A stretch of DNA of 64,000 bases, from assembly GCA_017643395.1 (NCBI GenBank), contig JAEPNP010000001.1, forward strand, positions 1,487,001 to 1,551,000. The letters are read 5' to 3'. The position numbers and the translations under genes were made by a program. Shown here in pieces: positions 27,224 to 35,531 of this stretch. This DNA is from Rhodothermales bacterium. GTDB taxonomy: Bacteria; Bacteroidota; Rhodothermia; Rhodothermales; UBA10348. How positions within the stretch are numbered: position 1 is the stretch's first letter; the number at the start of each line of letters is the position of its first letter. Under the pieces are notes generated by a model that saw only the letters and a program-made list of their open reading frames with translations, ran no database searches and was not told the origin of the DNA.

Positions 27224-28358
27224 TGGCCGCCGGTCGACTCACCGGAATCCGGGCGCGCTGGTCGATGGTCATGTTTGCGTACTCCCGGGGCGTGACGCCC
27301 GTGTATTGCTTGAACACCCGGTTGAAGGTGGCTTTGGAATTGAACCCCTGATCCATGGCGACGCCGACCAGCGTAAGCGCACTCTCATGCTTCAGCGCCT
27401 CGCAGACGGCATCCACCCGGTAGGCGTTCACCAGTCCCCGGAAATTGGTCCGAAGTCCCTCATTGATTGACTGGGAAACGAGCGCCTTCGGCCGGTTCAT
27501 CAGGGCGGCCAGGTCGTCGAGGCAGAACGACGGGTTCAGGTAGGGTCGCTCCGTCGCCATGACGTCGAGCAGGGCTGCCACCGGCAGATTCGAGGCGGGA
27601 CCCTGGAGACGCTCTCTGGGTCGGTCTTCGAACGCGATGCCCGGCGGCTGGGGGTTCATGAAACCCGCCAGGGACAGATAGTACAGCGTTGCGGTCGTGA
27701 TGGCGAAGGGCCACCAGGCCTGCAACGTGTCCAGGCGCACCGAAACGAGATCCAGCAGTCCAAACACCCATGCGGTGGCAACACCCACGGAAATCGCCAA
27801 TACAAAGGAGCGCAGCCAACCCAGCTGGATCGGCTCGACGTCCACGAACTCGCTGTCCAGCCAGACCCGATATCGCCGCAGAAGACCCCACGACCGCCAC
27901 AAATAATACCCCAGTGACAGGCCCGTCAGTACTGCCAGCGCCGGCTGTACAAACGGCAGATCTACACGGTCTGTCCATTGGAAGACGAACTCGGCGTCAC
28001 GGCTGAACACCAGTAGTCTGTAGCCCGCATACAACGTCCAGGGGGCGACGTGCAGCAGGTCACTCCGCCTGAAGTGGAACCGTGCATTGGTTCGAGACCT
28101 CAGGTAAAACCAGAACAGGGGTCCAATCAGAAGTCCAGTATCCAGGGGCAGAAACGGCCACTGCGCCCAGAGTACATCGGATCCGAGAAAGCTGAGTACG
28201 TACGGCAGAAGCCGCAGCGCTCCTGCCAGCACGAGGCCGGCAAGGAGCGCATCGGAGATGGTCTTTCTTCTGCCCGAGCGCACGGCGAGCAGGACTGCAA
28301 ACAGCAGTCCGTGCACGATGCCGAACGCGATGGGCAAGACGAACCAGAGGGACGGCAT
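27195..28358 (-). CDS. AraC-family regulator with N-terminal seven-transmembrane sensor
   Basis: A 387-residue membrane-bound regulator. About seven hydrophobic segments cover residues 5-255, followed by a cytoplasmic AraC DNA-binding domain at about 290-375 with two helix-turn-helix units (FCLDDLAALMNRPKALVSQS and VAMDQGFNSKATFNRVFKQY, ending in TGVTPREY). This layout is common in Bacteroidota and senses an unknown signal at the membrane. It starts at an ATG at 28358, two bases after the stop of the GIN-domain gene, so the two are one operon. Two direct repeats 21 bases apart lie upstream of that operon and could be its own binding site. Its 3' end overlaps ligD. Confidence 0.88.
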   Translation of the reverse strand: MPSLWFVLPIAFGIVHGLLFAVLLAVRSGRRKTISDALLAGLVLAGALRLLPYVLSFLGSDVLWAQWPFLPLDTGLLIGPLFWFYLRSRTNARFHFRRSDLLHVAPWTLYAGYRLLVFSRDAEFVFQWTDRVDLPFVQPALAVLTGLSLGYYLWRSWGLLRRYRVWLDSEFVDVEPIQLGWLRSFVLAISVGVATAWVFGLLDLVSVRLDTLQAWWPFAITTATLYYLSLAGFMNPQPPGIAFEDRPRERLQGPASNLPVAALLDVMATERPYLNPSFCLDDLAALMNRPKALVSQSINEGLRTNFRGLVNAYRVDAVCEALKHESALTLVGVAMDQGFNSKATFNRVFKQYTGVTPREYANMTIDQRARIPVSRPAAIIPDPVATA

Positions 28359-28360
28359 GC

Positions 28361-29248
28361 CTAGCGGGAGAAGAGCGAAACAGTCTTGCCGGAGTCGGCG
28401 CGCGCGACGGTGTAGAGCAGCCGCTCTTCCTCACCTTCCACTCGATAGACTCGGGTGCCGATTGGCCACGTCTCGGTGCGCGCCGCGCGCGGACCGAGCC
28501 CGAAACCGTACCCGAATCGAGCACCCTCGGGGCCTTCCACCCGGAGCTTGGACCACCACAGCCGGTTGTTCTTGATGCGAATCAACACACGGGCCACGCG
28601 GGGCGCGGCCGCCGTCTTGTACTCCGCGGCCGGCCGCACCTTCTCCGTGGCGCCCGACACCCTGGGGTTGCCATCCACGACAATGGTCGCGTCTTCGTCG
28701 GCCACAAGCGCCAGTTCGTCGCGCACCTTGAGCTGGACCTTGCCGCGGCCGGTGACGGAAACAACGGCACGCTTCACCGCGAGGCGAGACGCGTCGATTG
28801 AGCCCTGCTTCGTGGCCACTGTCAGTTCGTCTACCTCCCCGCCGAGCACGAGCAGGTCCCCGACGCCGACGTCCAGCGTGAGTCGTGGCCCCGAGGGTTC
28901 AAGAAGGCGCACCGTCGAGTACCCGGACGTCTCCAGCGCGGCGAGCAGGGGGGTCGTGACATGAATGATGGCCTTCTGGGTCGGTTCGATCCACGCCTCC
29001 TGCGTGATTTCGAGTTTGCCTCCGCTGACGCGCGTACCGATGTAAGGCAGAATGTTTTTGTCGACGGTGATCTCGATGCCTGGGGCAGCGCCCGTACGGA
29101 TCTGGACTTCCGCGACAAAGTCGAGAGAGATGGCCGAAAACTGGGAGAGCGGTCGGGTCTGGGTGGTGATGTCACCGTTCCCGTCTACTCGCTGGGCCTG
29201 CGCAGTGAGCGGCAGGAAAGCGAACAGGATCAATAATGAGGGCTTCAT
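28361..29248 (-). CDS. Exported GIN-domain (DUF2807) protein
   Basis: A 295-residue exported protein. It has a signal peptide at residues 1-19 (ILFAFLPLTAQAQ) and a right-handed beta-helix-like GIN domain: FSAISLDFVAEVQIRTG, ITVDKNILPYIGTRVSGG, then repeated short strands (LTLDVGVGDLLVLGGEV). The last 80 residues are basic and contain RIKNNRLWWSKLRVEGP, which is outside the usual domain. The family is widespread in Bacteroidota and of unknown function, often next to regulators. I chose the ATG at 29248 because it starts the signal peptide. It is co-transcribed with the AraC-type gene. Confidence 0.85.
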   Translation of the reverse strand: MKPSLLILFAFLPLTAQAQRVDGNGDITTQTRPLSQFSAISLDFVAEVQIRTGAAPGIEITVDKNILPYIGTRVSGGKLEITQEAWIEPTQKAIIHVTTPLLAALETSGYSTVRLLEPSGPRLTLDVGVGDLLVLGGEVDELTVATKQGSIDASRLAVKRAVVSVTGRGKVQLKVRDELALVADEDATIVVDGNPRVSGATEKVRPAAEYKTAAAPRVARVLIRIKNNRLWWSKLRVEGPEGARFGYGFGLGPRAARTETWPIGTRVYRVEGEEERLLYTVARADSGKTVSLFSR

Positions 29249-29302
29249 GGGAGTTGCCGTTTGTGATGAAACCAACCTCCGATTCCGGCCATCGCCCATC
29301 GC

Positions 29303-29333
29303 CCCAAAACATAGCGCGCGAGGCCCAAAACAT
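29303..29333. promoter_or_regulatory. Two direct repeats CCCAAAACAT, 21 bp apart
   Basis: CCCAAAACAT occurs at 29303-29312 and 29324-29333, exactly 21 bases apart, that is two helical turns, in the gap between the GIN-domain gene (minus) and cutC (plus). The second copy runs into the dyad AACATGTT. On the minus strand the first copy overlaps TATGTTTT, close to a TAnnTTTG box. Direct repeats with this period are typical of AraC-type operators, and an AraC gene is in the adjacent operon. Confidence 0.38.
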
Positions 29334-29356
29334 GTTCTGAGCCCTCCCGTTCGGAC

Positions 29357-30013
29357 TTGAGACCCTATCCGCTGCCTGTGATTCTTGTCGAGAGCTGTTG
29401 CGAGTCCCTGGAAGACGTCGAGGCGTCCATCGAAGCGGGGGCCGACCGGATTGAGCTCTGCGCGGCGCTGCAGACGGGAGGCCTGACGCCGGATCCCGAA
29501 CTGCTCACACGGGCCGTATCCCTTGGTACGCCGGTCATGGTGCTGGTTCGGCCACGCACCGGGGATTTTTGCTACACGCTCCAGGAGCACCGGCAGGCCG
29601 TGCTCGATGTGCGATTCGCGGTTGCCTCGGGCGCCGCGGGCGTCGTCGTAGGCTGTCTGACGGGCGATGGGCAGGTTGCCGCCGAGCAACTACGTGACCT
29701 GGTCGACGCCGCTCAAGGCAGGCCTGTCACGTTCCACAGGGCATTCGACGACACCGCAGATCAGTGGGCAGCCTACGAGGCATGTGCGCAGGCCGGCGTT
29801 TTGCGCATTCTAACGTCCGGCGGAGCGGCGAGCGCGCTGGCCGGAGCAAACAGGCTGCGTGAGCTCGTCGCGGCCGACGGCCCTGGCATTCTGGTCGCGG
29901 GTGGCGTGAGGGCATCGCACGTGACAAGGCTTGTCCAGGCAACGGGAGCCCGGGAAATCCACGCCCGGGCATCTGCGATCCCGGACCTGATCCGGGCGCT
30001 GCGCAACTCCTGA
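29357..30013 (+). CDS. cutC: CutC family protein
   Basis: A 211-218-residue TIM-barrel protein historically linked to copper homeostasis; its biochemical role is still not settled. Motifs are ILVESCCESLEDVEASIEAGADRIELC at the start (typical of CutC), VMVLVRPRTGDFCYT, VTFHRAFDD and RILTSGGAASAL. The longest frame starts at a TTG at 29357; a GTG at 29378 gives a start closer to other CutC proteins and is my preferred alternative. It is divergent from the GIN-AraC operon across a 108-base gap with the direct repeats. Confidence 0.9.
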   Translation: MRPYPLPVILVESCCESLEDVEASIEAGADRIELCAALQTGGLTPDPELLTRAVSLGTPVMVLVRPRTGDFCYTLQEHRQAVLDVRFAVASGAAGVVVGCLTGDGQVAAEQLRDLVDAAQGRPVTFHRAFDDTADQWAAYEACAQAGVLRILTSGGAASALAGANRLRELVAADGPGILVAGGVRASHVTRLVQATGAREIHARASAIPDLIRALRNS

Positions 30014-30029
30014 GAACAGGTCCGTTTAC

Positions 30030-30058
30030 TTGGATTCGGGCTCAAGGCCCTATCTTGC
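30030..30058 (+). promoter_or_regulatory. Candidate promoter for ku
   Basis: TTG (30030-30032), 18 bases, then TATCTTGC (30051-30058). This resembles the box upstream of the saccharopine-dehydrogenase-like gene. The ku ATG is 37 bases further and has a good Shine-Dalgarno GGAGG at 30084-30088 with a six-base gap, which is unusual for this window. Confidence 0.3.
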
Positions 30059-30094
30059 CACGAATCATCGGCCCCCGCGGCCCGGAGGAATACC

Positions 30095-30940
30095 ATGCGC
30101 GCACTCTGGAAAGGGCACATCCAGTTTTCGCTGGTCACCATTCCCGTCAAGATCTACGGCGCCATCGAGGCCAGCCAGAAGATCAGCTTCAACCAGCTTC
30201 ATGCGGACGATTTTGGCCGCGTCAAGTACGAGAAGAAGTGCAAGAAATGCGGCAAGGTCCTCAGGACCGACGAGATCGTCAAAGGCTACGAGATCGAGCC
30301 CGACACGTACGTGGTCGTCGAGAAGGAGGACTTCGAGAAGCTCAAGATGAAGAGCCTCCGGGTCATCGAGATCGAGGGCTTCGTCAAGGAAGACGAAGTG
30401 CACGCCACCCTGTTCGACACGCCGTACTTCGCCGGGCCCGACGGACCCGTCGCGGCCAAGACCTATGCGCTGCTCGTCGAGACGCTGAAGGAATCCGGCA
30501 TGCTCGGCGTGGGTCGTGTTGTGCTGCGGGACCGCGAAAGCGTCATGCTCCTGGCTCCGAATGAGCAGGGATTGATGCTCTACAAACTGCGCTACCCGGA
30601 AGAATTGCGGGCGATGGACAAGGTGCCCGAGATTGACTCCGCTGTGGCCGACAGGGATCAGCTGAAGCTCGCGCGCACGCTGGTGGACACCATGGCCACG
30701 ACGCTCGACAAGCTTGAGCTGAAGGACCGGTACAATGACGCGCTGCGTGAGATGATCGTGGCGAAGGCCGAAGGCAAGGAGCTCGTCACGTCTGAAGAGG
30801 CGCCGAAAGAGGTGGTCGACATCATGACCGCGCTGCAGGCGTCCATCGACGAGGCCAAGGAAAACCGGAAACCCATGAAGAAGGCGGGCGAGGAGAAGGC
30901 CGTCGAAGCCGACGAGGAGCCCGCGCGTAAGACCGGCTGA
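30095..30940 (+). CDS. ku: Non-homologous end-joining protein Ku
   Basis: A 281-residue bacterial Ku, which forms a homodimeric ring on DNA ends and recruits LigD. The N-terminal ALWKGHIQFSLVTIPVKIY, the KCKKCGKVLRTDEIVKGYEI segment and the central RVVLRDRESVMLL are diagnostic. The last 40 residues are Lys/Glu-rich and probably unstructured, as in many bacterial Ku proteins. The start is an ATG at 30095 with GGAGG six bases before it. LigD is on the same strand 2.9 kb upstream but separated by genes on both strands. A TPR gene starts one base before the ku stop (TGATG). Confidence 0.96.
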   Translation: MRALWKGHIQFSLVTIPVKIYGAIEASQKISFNQLHADDFGRVKYEKKCKKCGKVLRTDEIVKGYEIEPDTYVVVEKEDFEKLKMKSLRVIEIEGFVKEDEVHATLFDTPYFAGPDGPVAAKTYALLVETLKESGMLGVGRVVLRDRESVMLLAPNEQGLMLYKLRYPEELRAMDKVPEIDSAVADRDQLKLARTLVDTMATTLDKLELKDRYNDALREMIVAKAEGKELVTSEEAPKEVVDIMTALQASIDEAKENRKPMKKAGEEKAVEADEEPARKTG

Positions 30941-31551
30941 TGCCGCGCATACTTCAGCTAGTCACCAATCGGAAAGGGGCCTATCGCAGGGCCAAGGGGG
31001 AGCGGACTGCCGAGGAGGAGTCCCAGCTGAACCTGTTCGCGCAGCGCCAGGCCGCCACCGTAGTTCGACTGGACGCTGCCCTGTCGCCATTCGATTCCGC
31101 CCTGATGAAGGACCGCACGGGGGCAGGCTCGGATGCGCGGGACGCATACCTGCAGGCCGTGCGAGACGGAGACCGGGTGGCCGACGCCTGTTGCAACCTG
31201 GGCATTCTGGAGGCCGCGGACGGCGCCTATGACGACGCCGTCGAGTGGTTTGCGCGCTCGCTTGCGGCCGATCCGGAGCACGTCGAGGCCCACTACAACC
31301 TGGGCTGCCTGTATCTGGACATGGAGATGTTTGCGCCTGCCCGTGTGCACCTGGCGGTGGCTGCGGCGCGGGATCCCGAGAGCGCCGAGCTGCAATTCAA
31401 TCTGGCGGTCGCGCTGGCAGGCGTTGGGCAGTTCGCGGCCTCGGTCGCGGCGCTTCGGCAGTTCCGGAAACTCAGTCCGGATCCTGACCGGGACGAGAGT
31501 GCCCAGAAACTGCTTGGCGAGCTCGAAAAGGCGCTTCAGGAGCGCGCCTGA
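30940..31551 (+). CDS. Tetratricopeptide repeat protein, cytoplasmic
   Basis: A 203-residue protein with at least three TPR units between residues 85 and 190 (ADACCNLGILEAADGAYDDAVEWFARSL, then AHYNLGCLYLDMEMFAPARVHLAVAA and a third). The N-terminal 80 residues are charged and lack a signal peptide; they include EEESQLNLFAQRQ. It is coupled to ku by a TGATG overlap, so it may act in the same process, but no end-joining partner of this kind is known to me. It converges on a T9SS cargo gene with one base between the stop codons. Confidence 0.8.
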   Translation: MPRILQLVTNRKGAYRRAKGERTAEEESQLNLFAQRQAATVVRLDAALSPFDSALMKDRTGAGSDARDAYLQAVRDGDRVADACCNLGILEAADGAYDDAVEWFARSLAADPEHVEAHYNLGCLYLDMEMFAPARVHLAVAAARDPESAELQFNLAVALAGVGQFAASVAALRQFRKLSPDPDRDESAQKLLGELEKALQERA

Positions 31552-31552
31552 G

Positions 31553-33187
31553 CTACCGCACGACCAGGCTTCGGGTGTGCACGCGTCCGCGTTCGGTAAG
31601 CCGCACGAGGTACAGACCAGAAACCCAGCGCGACGTGTCCAGCGTGAATCGCACGCGTCCGGTGAGGGATTCCTGCTCCTCGAGTTCGAACATCACGCGG
31701 CCCAGCAGGTCCACCACCTCCAGCGAGACCCTTGAGCCTTCCGCCACATCGGCGGCCACGTTGGCCAGTCCCCGAGCCGGCGTCGGGTAGACCGTAAAGA
31801 CCCCGCCGGTTTCCGGCTCGACGGGGACCTCGCCCTGCAGGTTGCGAGGTGTCAGAATGGTGCCGGCGTTGGAGCGGATGAACGCTACGTCCTCTCTCAG
31901 CTTGCGCACGGAGTCGAGATTGGAGGATCCTCGGGACCAGACAAGGCCGACAGTAAATTCGGCCTCACCGAGCGGAGGCAGACAGAATGGCCCGCGGCTC
32001 ATCCACATGCCCCTCGACCCCGGGTGATTGATTTTACCGTGCGGGAGACGGGTGTTTCCTTCGGACCAGTACGCGCCGGTCACCGGATCGCCGGGATACA
32101 TGTAGCGGATCGGCCGATCCGGATTGCCACCCAGGCCTCCCGGGTATCCCACACCACCCTCCAGCAAGGGCTGTCCGAGCTCGAATCGGGCCGTCATGGC
32201 CCGGTAAACACCCCGCACCCCGTAGGCGCGGCTGCGGACTCCCCCTCCTCCAAAGCGTTCCATGGTGGAGGTGGGCATCCAGTCGCTTTCTCCTTCCGAG
32301 CAGGTACCATCGCGGTCGAGTCCCTGTGCCTCCAGAAAGAACCAGCCTGTGGCAGGCGGGGCAGGTCCGTATCCCCCCTCGTCATCATCGTCGGCGTTGT
32401 AGTAGAACTTCAGGCCCAGGGAGGTGTCCGTTCCCGCATAGTCGTCGGTAAAGTTTCCCAGGTCTGACGCGGTTCGAATTCCGAAGTAGGCATCCGCAAT
32501 GGGCGATGTGTTCTTGTTGCGAACCTGAAAGCGATAGAAGAGAGCATTTCCCAAAACGCCCGGAACGTCAAATCCGTACGCGGTCATGCGAACCTCAACA
32601 CCGAGGGGCCTCGGCGATTCCGTTCTCGGGTGCACGTTCCCCGCGTCGTTCAGAATCCACCACGCCTGCCAGTCGCCGCGCACTGCGGGATAGTCTCCGT
32701 CGGCCGGCTGGTACCCCACCCGGCCGTTCTTCTCGACGTATGGCGCGCCGAGCCCGACGGGCCACTCTTCGACGTCTTCGGTTCGGCTTTCAGGATTCAC
32801 GCCCTCATCTGCCCGCGTCACGTACCAGATGCGATCGAAGCGCCCACAATCCTCCGGGGGGGTGACGCCGTAGGCCAGCGGCCCGGGGAAGAACTCTGTA
32901 CTGCGGTTGCGGGTGACGGCTGCGAGGGTGTCGCCGTTCACGGTGCCCGCGACCGCGAAGGTGGCTTCCCCTCCAGCCTCGATCCCTGATCCGGCAGGTA
33001 TGACGAGGTTTCCCCACCAGTGGAGGTGCCCGGTATTCTCCAGGGTGGTGGCTACCGTGCCGGACCGGACGGCCAGACTTGCCTGACCCGCCCCACAGCG
33101 TCCGAAGGCGGTAGAATCCACCGGGACCGTCTGGGCGACGCACGGAAGCGCGCACGCAAAAAGAACCAGAAGCACGATGCGAGGCAT
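31553..33187 (-). CDS. T9SS-secreted protein with C-terminal sorting domain
   Basis: A 544-residue exported protein. A signal peptide occupies residues 1-18 (LLVLFACALPCVAQ). The central part is Tyr/Trp/Gly-rich with no enzyme motif I recognise. The last 80 residues are a type A T9SS sorting domain: FTVYPTPARGLANV, VDLLGRVMFE and SGLYLVRL before the terminal LVVR. It should therefore leave the cell through the SprA channel encoded at the left of this window. It starts at an ATG at 33187 and is followed on the same strand only by the convergent TPR gene. Confidence 0.83.
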   Translation of the reverse strand: MPRIVLLVLFACALPCVAQTVPVDSTAFGRCGAGQASLAVRSGTVATTLENTGHLHWWGNLVIPAGSGIEAGGEATFAVAGTVNGDTLAAVTRNRSTEFFPGPLAYGVTPPEDCGRFDRIWYVTRADEGVNPESRTEDVEEWPVGLGAPYVEKNGRVGYQPADGDYPAVRGDWQAWWILNDAGNVHPRTESPRPLGVEVRMTAYGFDVPGVLGNALFYRFQVRNKNTSPIADAYFGIRTASDLGNFTDDYAGTDTSLGLKFYYNADDDDEGGYGPAPPATGWFFLEAQGLDRDGTCSEGESDWMPTSTMERFGGGGVRSRAYGVRGVYRAMTARFELGQPLLEGGVGYPGGLGGNPDRPIRYMYPGDPVTGAYWSEGNTRLPHGKINHPGSRGMWMSRGPFCLPPLGEAEFTVGLVWSRGSSNLDSVRKLREDVAFIRSNAGTILTPRNLQGEVPVEPETGGVFTVYPTPARGLANVAADVAEGSRVSLEVVDLLGRVMFELEEQESLTGRVRFTLDTSRWVSGLYLVRLTERGRVHTRSLVVR

Positions 33188-33227
33188 GGCGCGAAACGTA
33201 CCCTACGCGCCCGCGGCATGCCCGGTG

Positions 33228-33500
33228 CTAGCCCACCTGCGGTCCGTTTTCCGGTGTGGCCGGTTGAGGGTGGCGCGCCTTCAGCAACCCGTACAGGCTC
33301 ACCAGCAGCCAGAACCCTTCGATCACCGCAGCCGAGAGGTTGAAATCGAAGTACAGCGTTACCAGAATCAGCGCTGCACCAACCGCATTCGCCGCCGAAT
33401 ACCGGGCCTCCCGTGCGCTCCAGCGATCGGTCTGCAGCAACACGTAGGACCCGAGGATCAGAGCCACGCCTACGAGCCCCAGCGCGTCAATCACACCCAC
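33228..33500 (-). CDS. CBU_0592-like small membrane protein
   Basis: A 90-residue protein with three hydrophobic segments (residues 5-22, 37-52, 57-75) and the family pattern LGLVGVALILGSYVLLQ, NAVGAALILVTLYF, AAVIEGFWLLVSLYGL. The function is unknown. The start is a GTG at 33500 within the last codons of the upstream ACT-domain gene (14-base overlap), which indicates coupling. Confidence 0.72.
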   Translation of the reverse strand: MGVIDALGLVGVALILGSYVLLQTDRWSAREARYSAANAVGAALILVTLYFDFNLSAAVIEGFWLLVSLYGLLKARHPQPATPENGPQVG

Positions 33501-33846
33501 GGTAGCCGGCCTCCTTCAGGGCTTTCCGGGCGATGCGCTGCAGCTCGCCCGGCACGCAGACATAGTCGGTATCGAAGCTGCCGAACGCAAGGATCGGTAT
33601 GCGGGCATCGGCCAGAACGCGGCTCAACGCGGCGAGAATTCCGATGGCGTCGTGCGGCAGTTCGTCGTCTACCCTGAACATGCGCCAGGGTCCCGATGTG
33701 CGCGCCTCCACGGGAGGATCATCCGACAGCGTAATCACGGTGGTCTCGTCCGGCGTGCGCATCACACAGAAGGCATCATCCGGCCCTGTTGCACCGGCAG
33801 GTAAGCGCCAGGCCCAGTAGACCCCCTTGAACCACTGCAATTGCAT
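33487..33846 (-). CDS. ACT-domain protein
   Basis: A 119-residue protein with one ACT-like regulatory domain: SGPWRMFRVDDELPHDAIGI, LAALSRVLADARIPILAFGS and FDTDYVCVPGEL. Stand-alone proteins of this type bind amino acids and are related to the CASTOR-like group; the ligand is unknown. I chose the ATG at 33846 because the N-terminus before it reads as intergenic and overlaps the divergent amidohydrolase. It is followed by the CBU_0592-like gene. Confidence 0.78.
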   Translation of the reverse strand: MQLQWFKGVYWAWRLPAGATGPDDAFCVMRTPDETTVITLSDDPPVEARTSGPWRMFRVDDELPHDAIGILAALSRVLADARIPILAFGSFDTDYVCVPGELQRIARKALKEAGYRGCD

Positions 33847-33900
33847 GCGGCAATGGTACGTCACTTCGTAGCATGCCGCAGAGTTCATCGCCCGAAAAAC

Positions 33901-35478
33901 ATGCGTTGTCTGCTGCTGGTTGCTCTGCTTGTTGCCTTTCCCGCCAATGCCCAGGACCAGGGGCCATCCATGGGGGACGGACCGTTTGAGCGTCTGGTGA
34001 TTCGTGGGGGTACCGTGATCGATGGCGCGGGCGCCCCGCCCATCGGGCCGGTGGATATCGTGGTCGAGGGCAACCGTATCGTGGAGATCCGCAACGTGGG
34101 GTATCCCGGCGTACCGATCAGGCCGGAGCGCCGGCCGGCGGCGGGCACGCGGGAGATCGACGCGTCGGGCATGTACGTCCTGCCGGGTTTCGTGGACCTG
34201 CACGGCCATACTCACAAGCCCGGATCTGGGCAGGACACTCCTGTGGACTACATCCGGGCGCTTTGGCTGGCCCACGGCATTACCACGACGCGCGAGCCCA
34301 GCGGAGGCGATCCGGACTGGCTCCTGGAGCAGAGGCGCCTCTCCGAGGAGAACGCGATCACCGCGCCCCGCTTCTTTACGTATCCGGTGTTCGGCAGCGG
34401 GTGGAATCGCCGGATCACATCGCCGGAGGACGCGCGCGAATGGGTGCGCTGGATCGCCGCCAAGGGCGCCGACGGGATCAAGTTCTTCGGCGCTCCCCCG
34501 CCCATCATGTACGCGGCGCTCGATGAAATGCAGAAGCAGGGACTTCGCGGAACCGAGCACCACGCGCAGCTGGATGTGACCCGCATGAACGTGCTGCAGA
34601 CCGCATCGGCCGGATTGACCTCCATGGAGCACTGGTACGGTCTGCCCGAGGCGCTCTTTGAGGATCGCATCATCCAGCACTACCGACTGGACTACAACTA
34701 CCTCAACGAGGCCCATCGCTTCGGGGAGGCCGGCAAGCTGTGGAAGCAGGCTGCCGAACCCTTCAGTCCCCACTGGAATGCAGTGATGGACTCGCTGATT
34801 GCGCTGGACTTTACGATTGATCCGACGATGGTGGCGTACCTGGCCAGTCGGGATCTGGAGGCGCAGTCCCGTCGGCCCTGGCACGCGGTGTACACCCTGC
34901 CGAGCCTCTGGCGCTTCTACCGTCCGGCGCGCGAAGCGCACGGCTCCTACTGGTTCTACTGGACCACCGAGAACGAGATGGACTGGAAGGAGAACTACCG
35001 CCTGTGGATGACCTTTCTGAACGAGTACAAGAACCGGGGCGGGCGGGTAACACTGGGCAGCGACTCCGGCTATATCTACAACCTCTACGGCTTCGGGTAC
35101 ATCCAGGAGATGGAGCTCCTGAGGGAGGCGGGATTCCATCCGCTGGAGGTCATCCGTTCAGCCACCATTCTCGGAGCCGAGGCCCTGGGCGCGGACGACG
35201 AAATCGGCTCCATCCAGGTAGGGAAGCGGGCGGACTTTGTGATCGTGCCCGAGAATCCGCTCGAAAACCTGAAAGTGCTCTACGGGACGGGGGCCGTGCG
35301 ACTGAATGACGAGACCGGAGAGGTGGAGCGGGTCGGTGGCGTGCGGTGGACCATCAAGGACGGCGTGATCTTCGATGCGCGTCAGTTGCTGGGGTGGGTG
35401 CGCAGTCTTGTGGACGCGGCCAAAATGTTGGAGGGCATTCCGTCCGGCCCGATGCCCATGTTCATCGAGACACACTGA
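33901..35478 (+). CDS. Exported amidohydrolase-superfamily protein
   Basis: A 525-residue metal-dependent hydrolase with a signal peptide (LLLVALLVAFPANAQ). Metal ligands visible are the HxH of VDLHGHTH, a Lys in GIKFFGAPP, His in EHHAQLD and SMEHWYG, and Asp in TLGSDSG. These fit a binuclear imidazolonepropionase/prolidase-like enzyme; the substrate is unknown. I chose the ATG at 33901, which starts the signal peptide. It is paralogous to the gene at 61173-62750, which has the same length (525 residues) and shares the block GSYWF-W-T-E---WK--Y--WM-FLNEYKN. The DUF5916 gene follows by 53 bases. Confidence 0.87.
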   Translation: MRCLLLVALLVAFPANAQDQGPSMGDGPFERLVIRGGTVIDGAGAPPIGPVDIVVEGNRIVEIRNVGYPGVPIRPERRPAAGTREIDASGMYVLPGFVDLHGHTHKPGSGQDTPVDYIRALWLAHGITTTREPSGGDPDWLLEQRRLSEENAITAPRFFTYPVFGSGWNRRITSPEDAREWVRWIAAKGADGIKFFGAPPPIMYAALDEMQKQGLRGTEHHAQLDVTRMNVLQTASAGLTSMEHWYGLPEALFEDRIIQHYRLDYNYLNEAHRFGEAGKLWKQAAEPFSPHWNAVMDSLIALDFTIDPTMVAYLASRDLEAQSRRPWHAVYTLPSLWRFYRPAREAHGSYWFYWTTENEMDWKENYRLWMTFLNEYKNRGGRVTLGSDSGYIYNLYGFGYIQEMELLREAGFHPLEVIRSATILGAEALGADDEIGSIQVGKRADFVIVPENPLENLKVLYGTGAVRLNDETGEVERVGGVRWTIKDGVIFDARQLLGWVRSLVDAAKMLEGIPSGPMPMFIETH

Positions 35479-35531
35479 GCGCCGCCTGAGCGGTATCCTC
35501 CCGTGCACTTCCCTTACCTCAACCAGAAAGC

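Noticed and set aside
28361-29689. Longer form of the GIN-domain gene
   Set aside because: The extension overlaps cutC on the other strand, and the signal peptide begins at the ATG at 29248.
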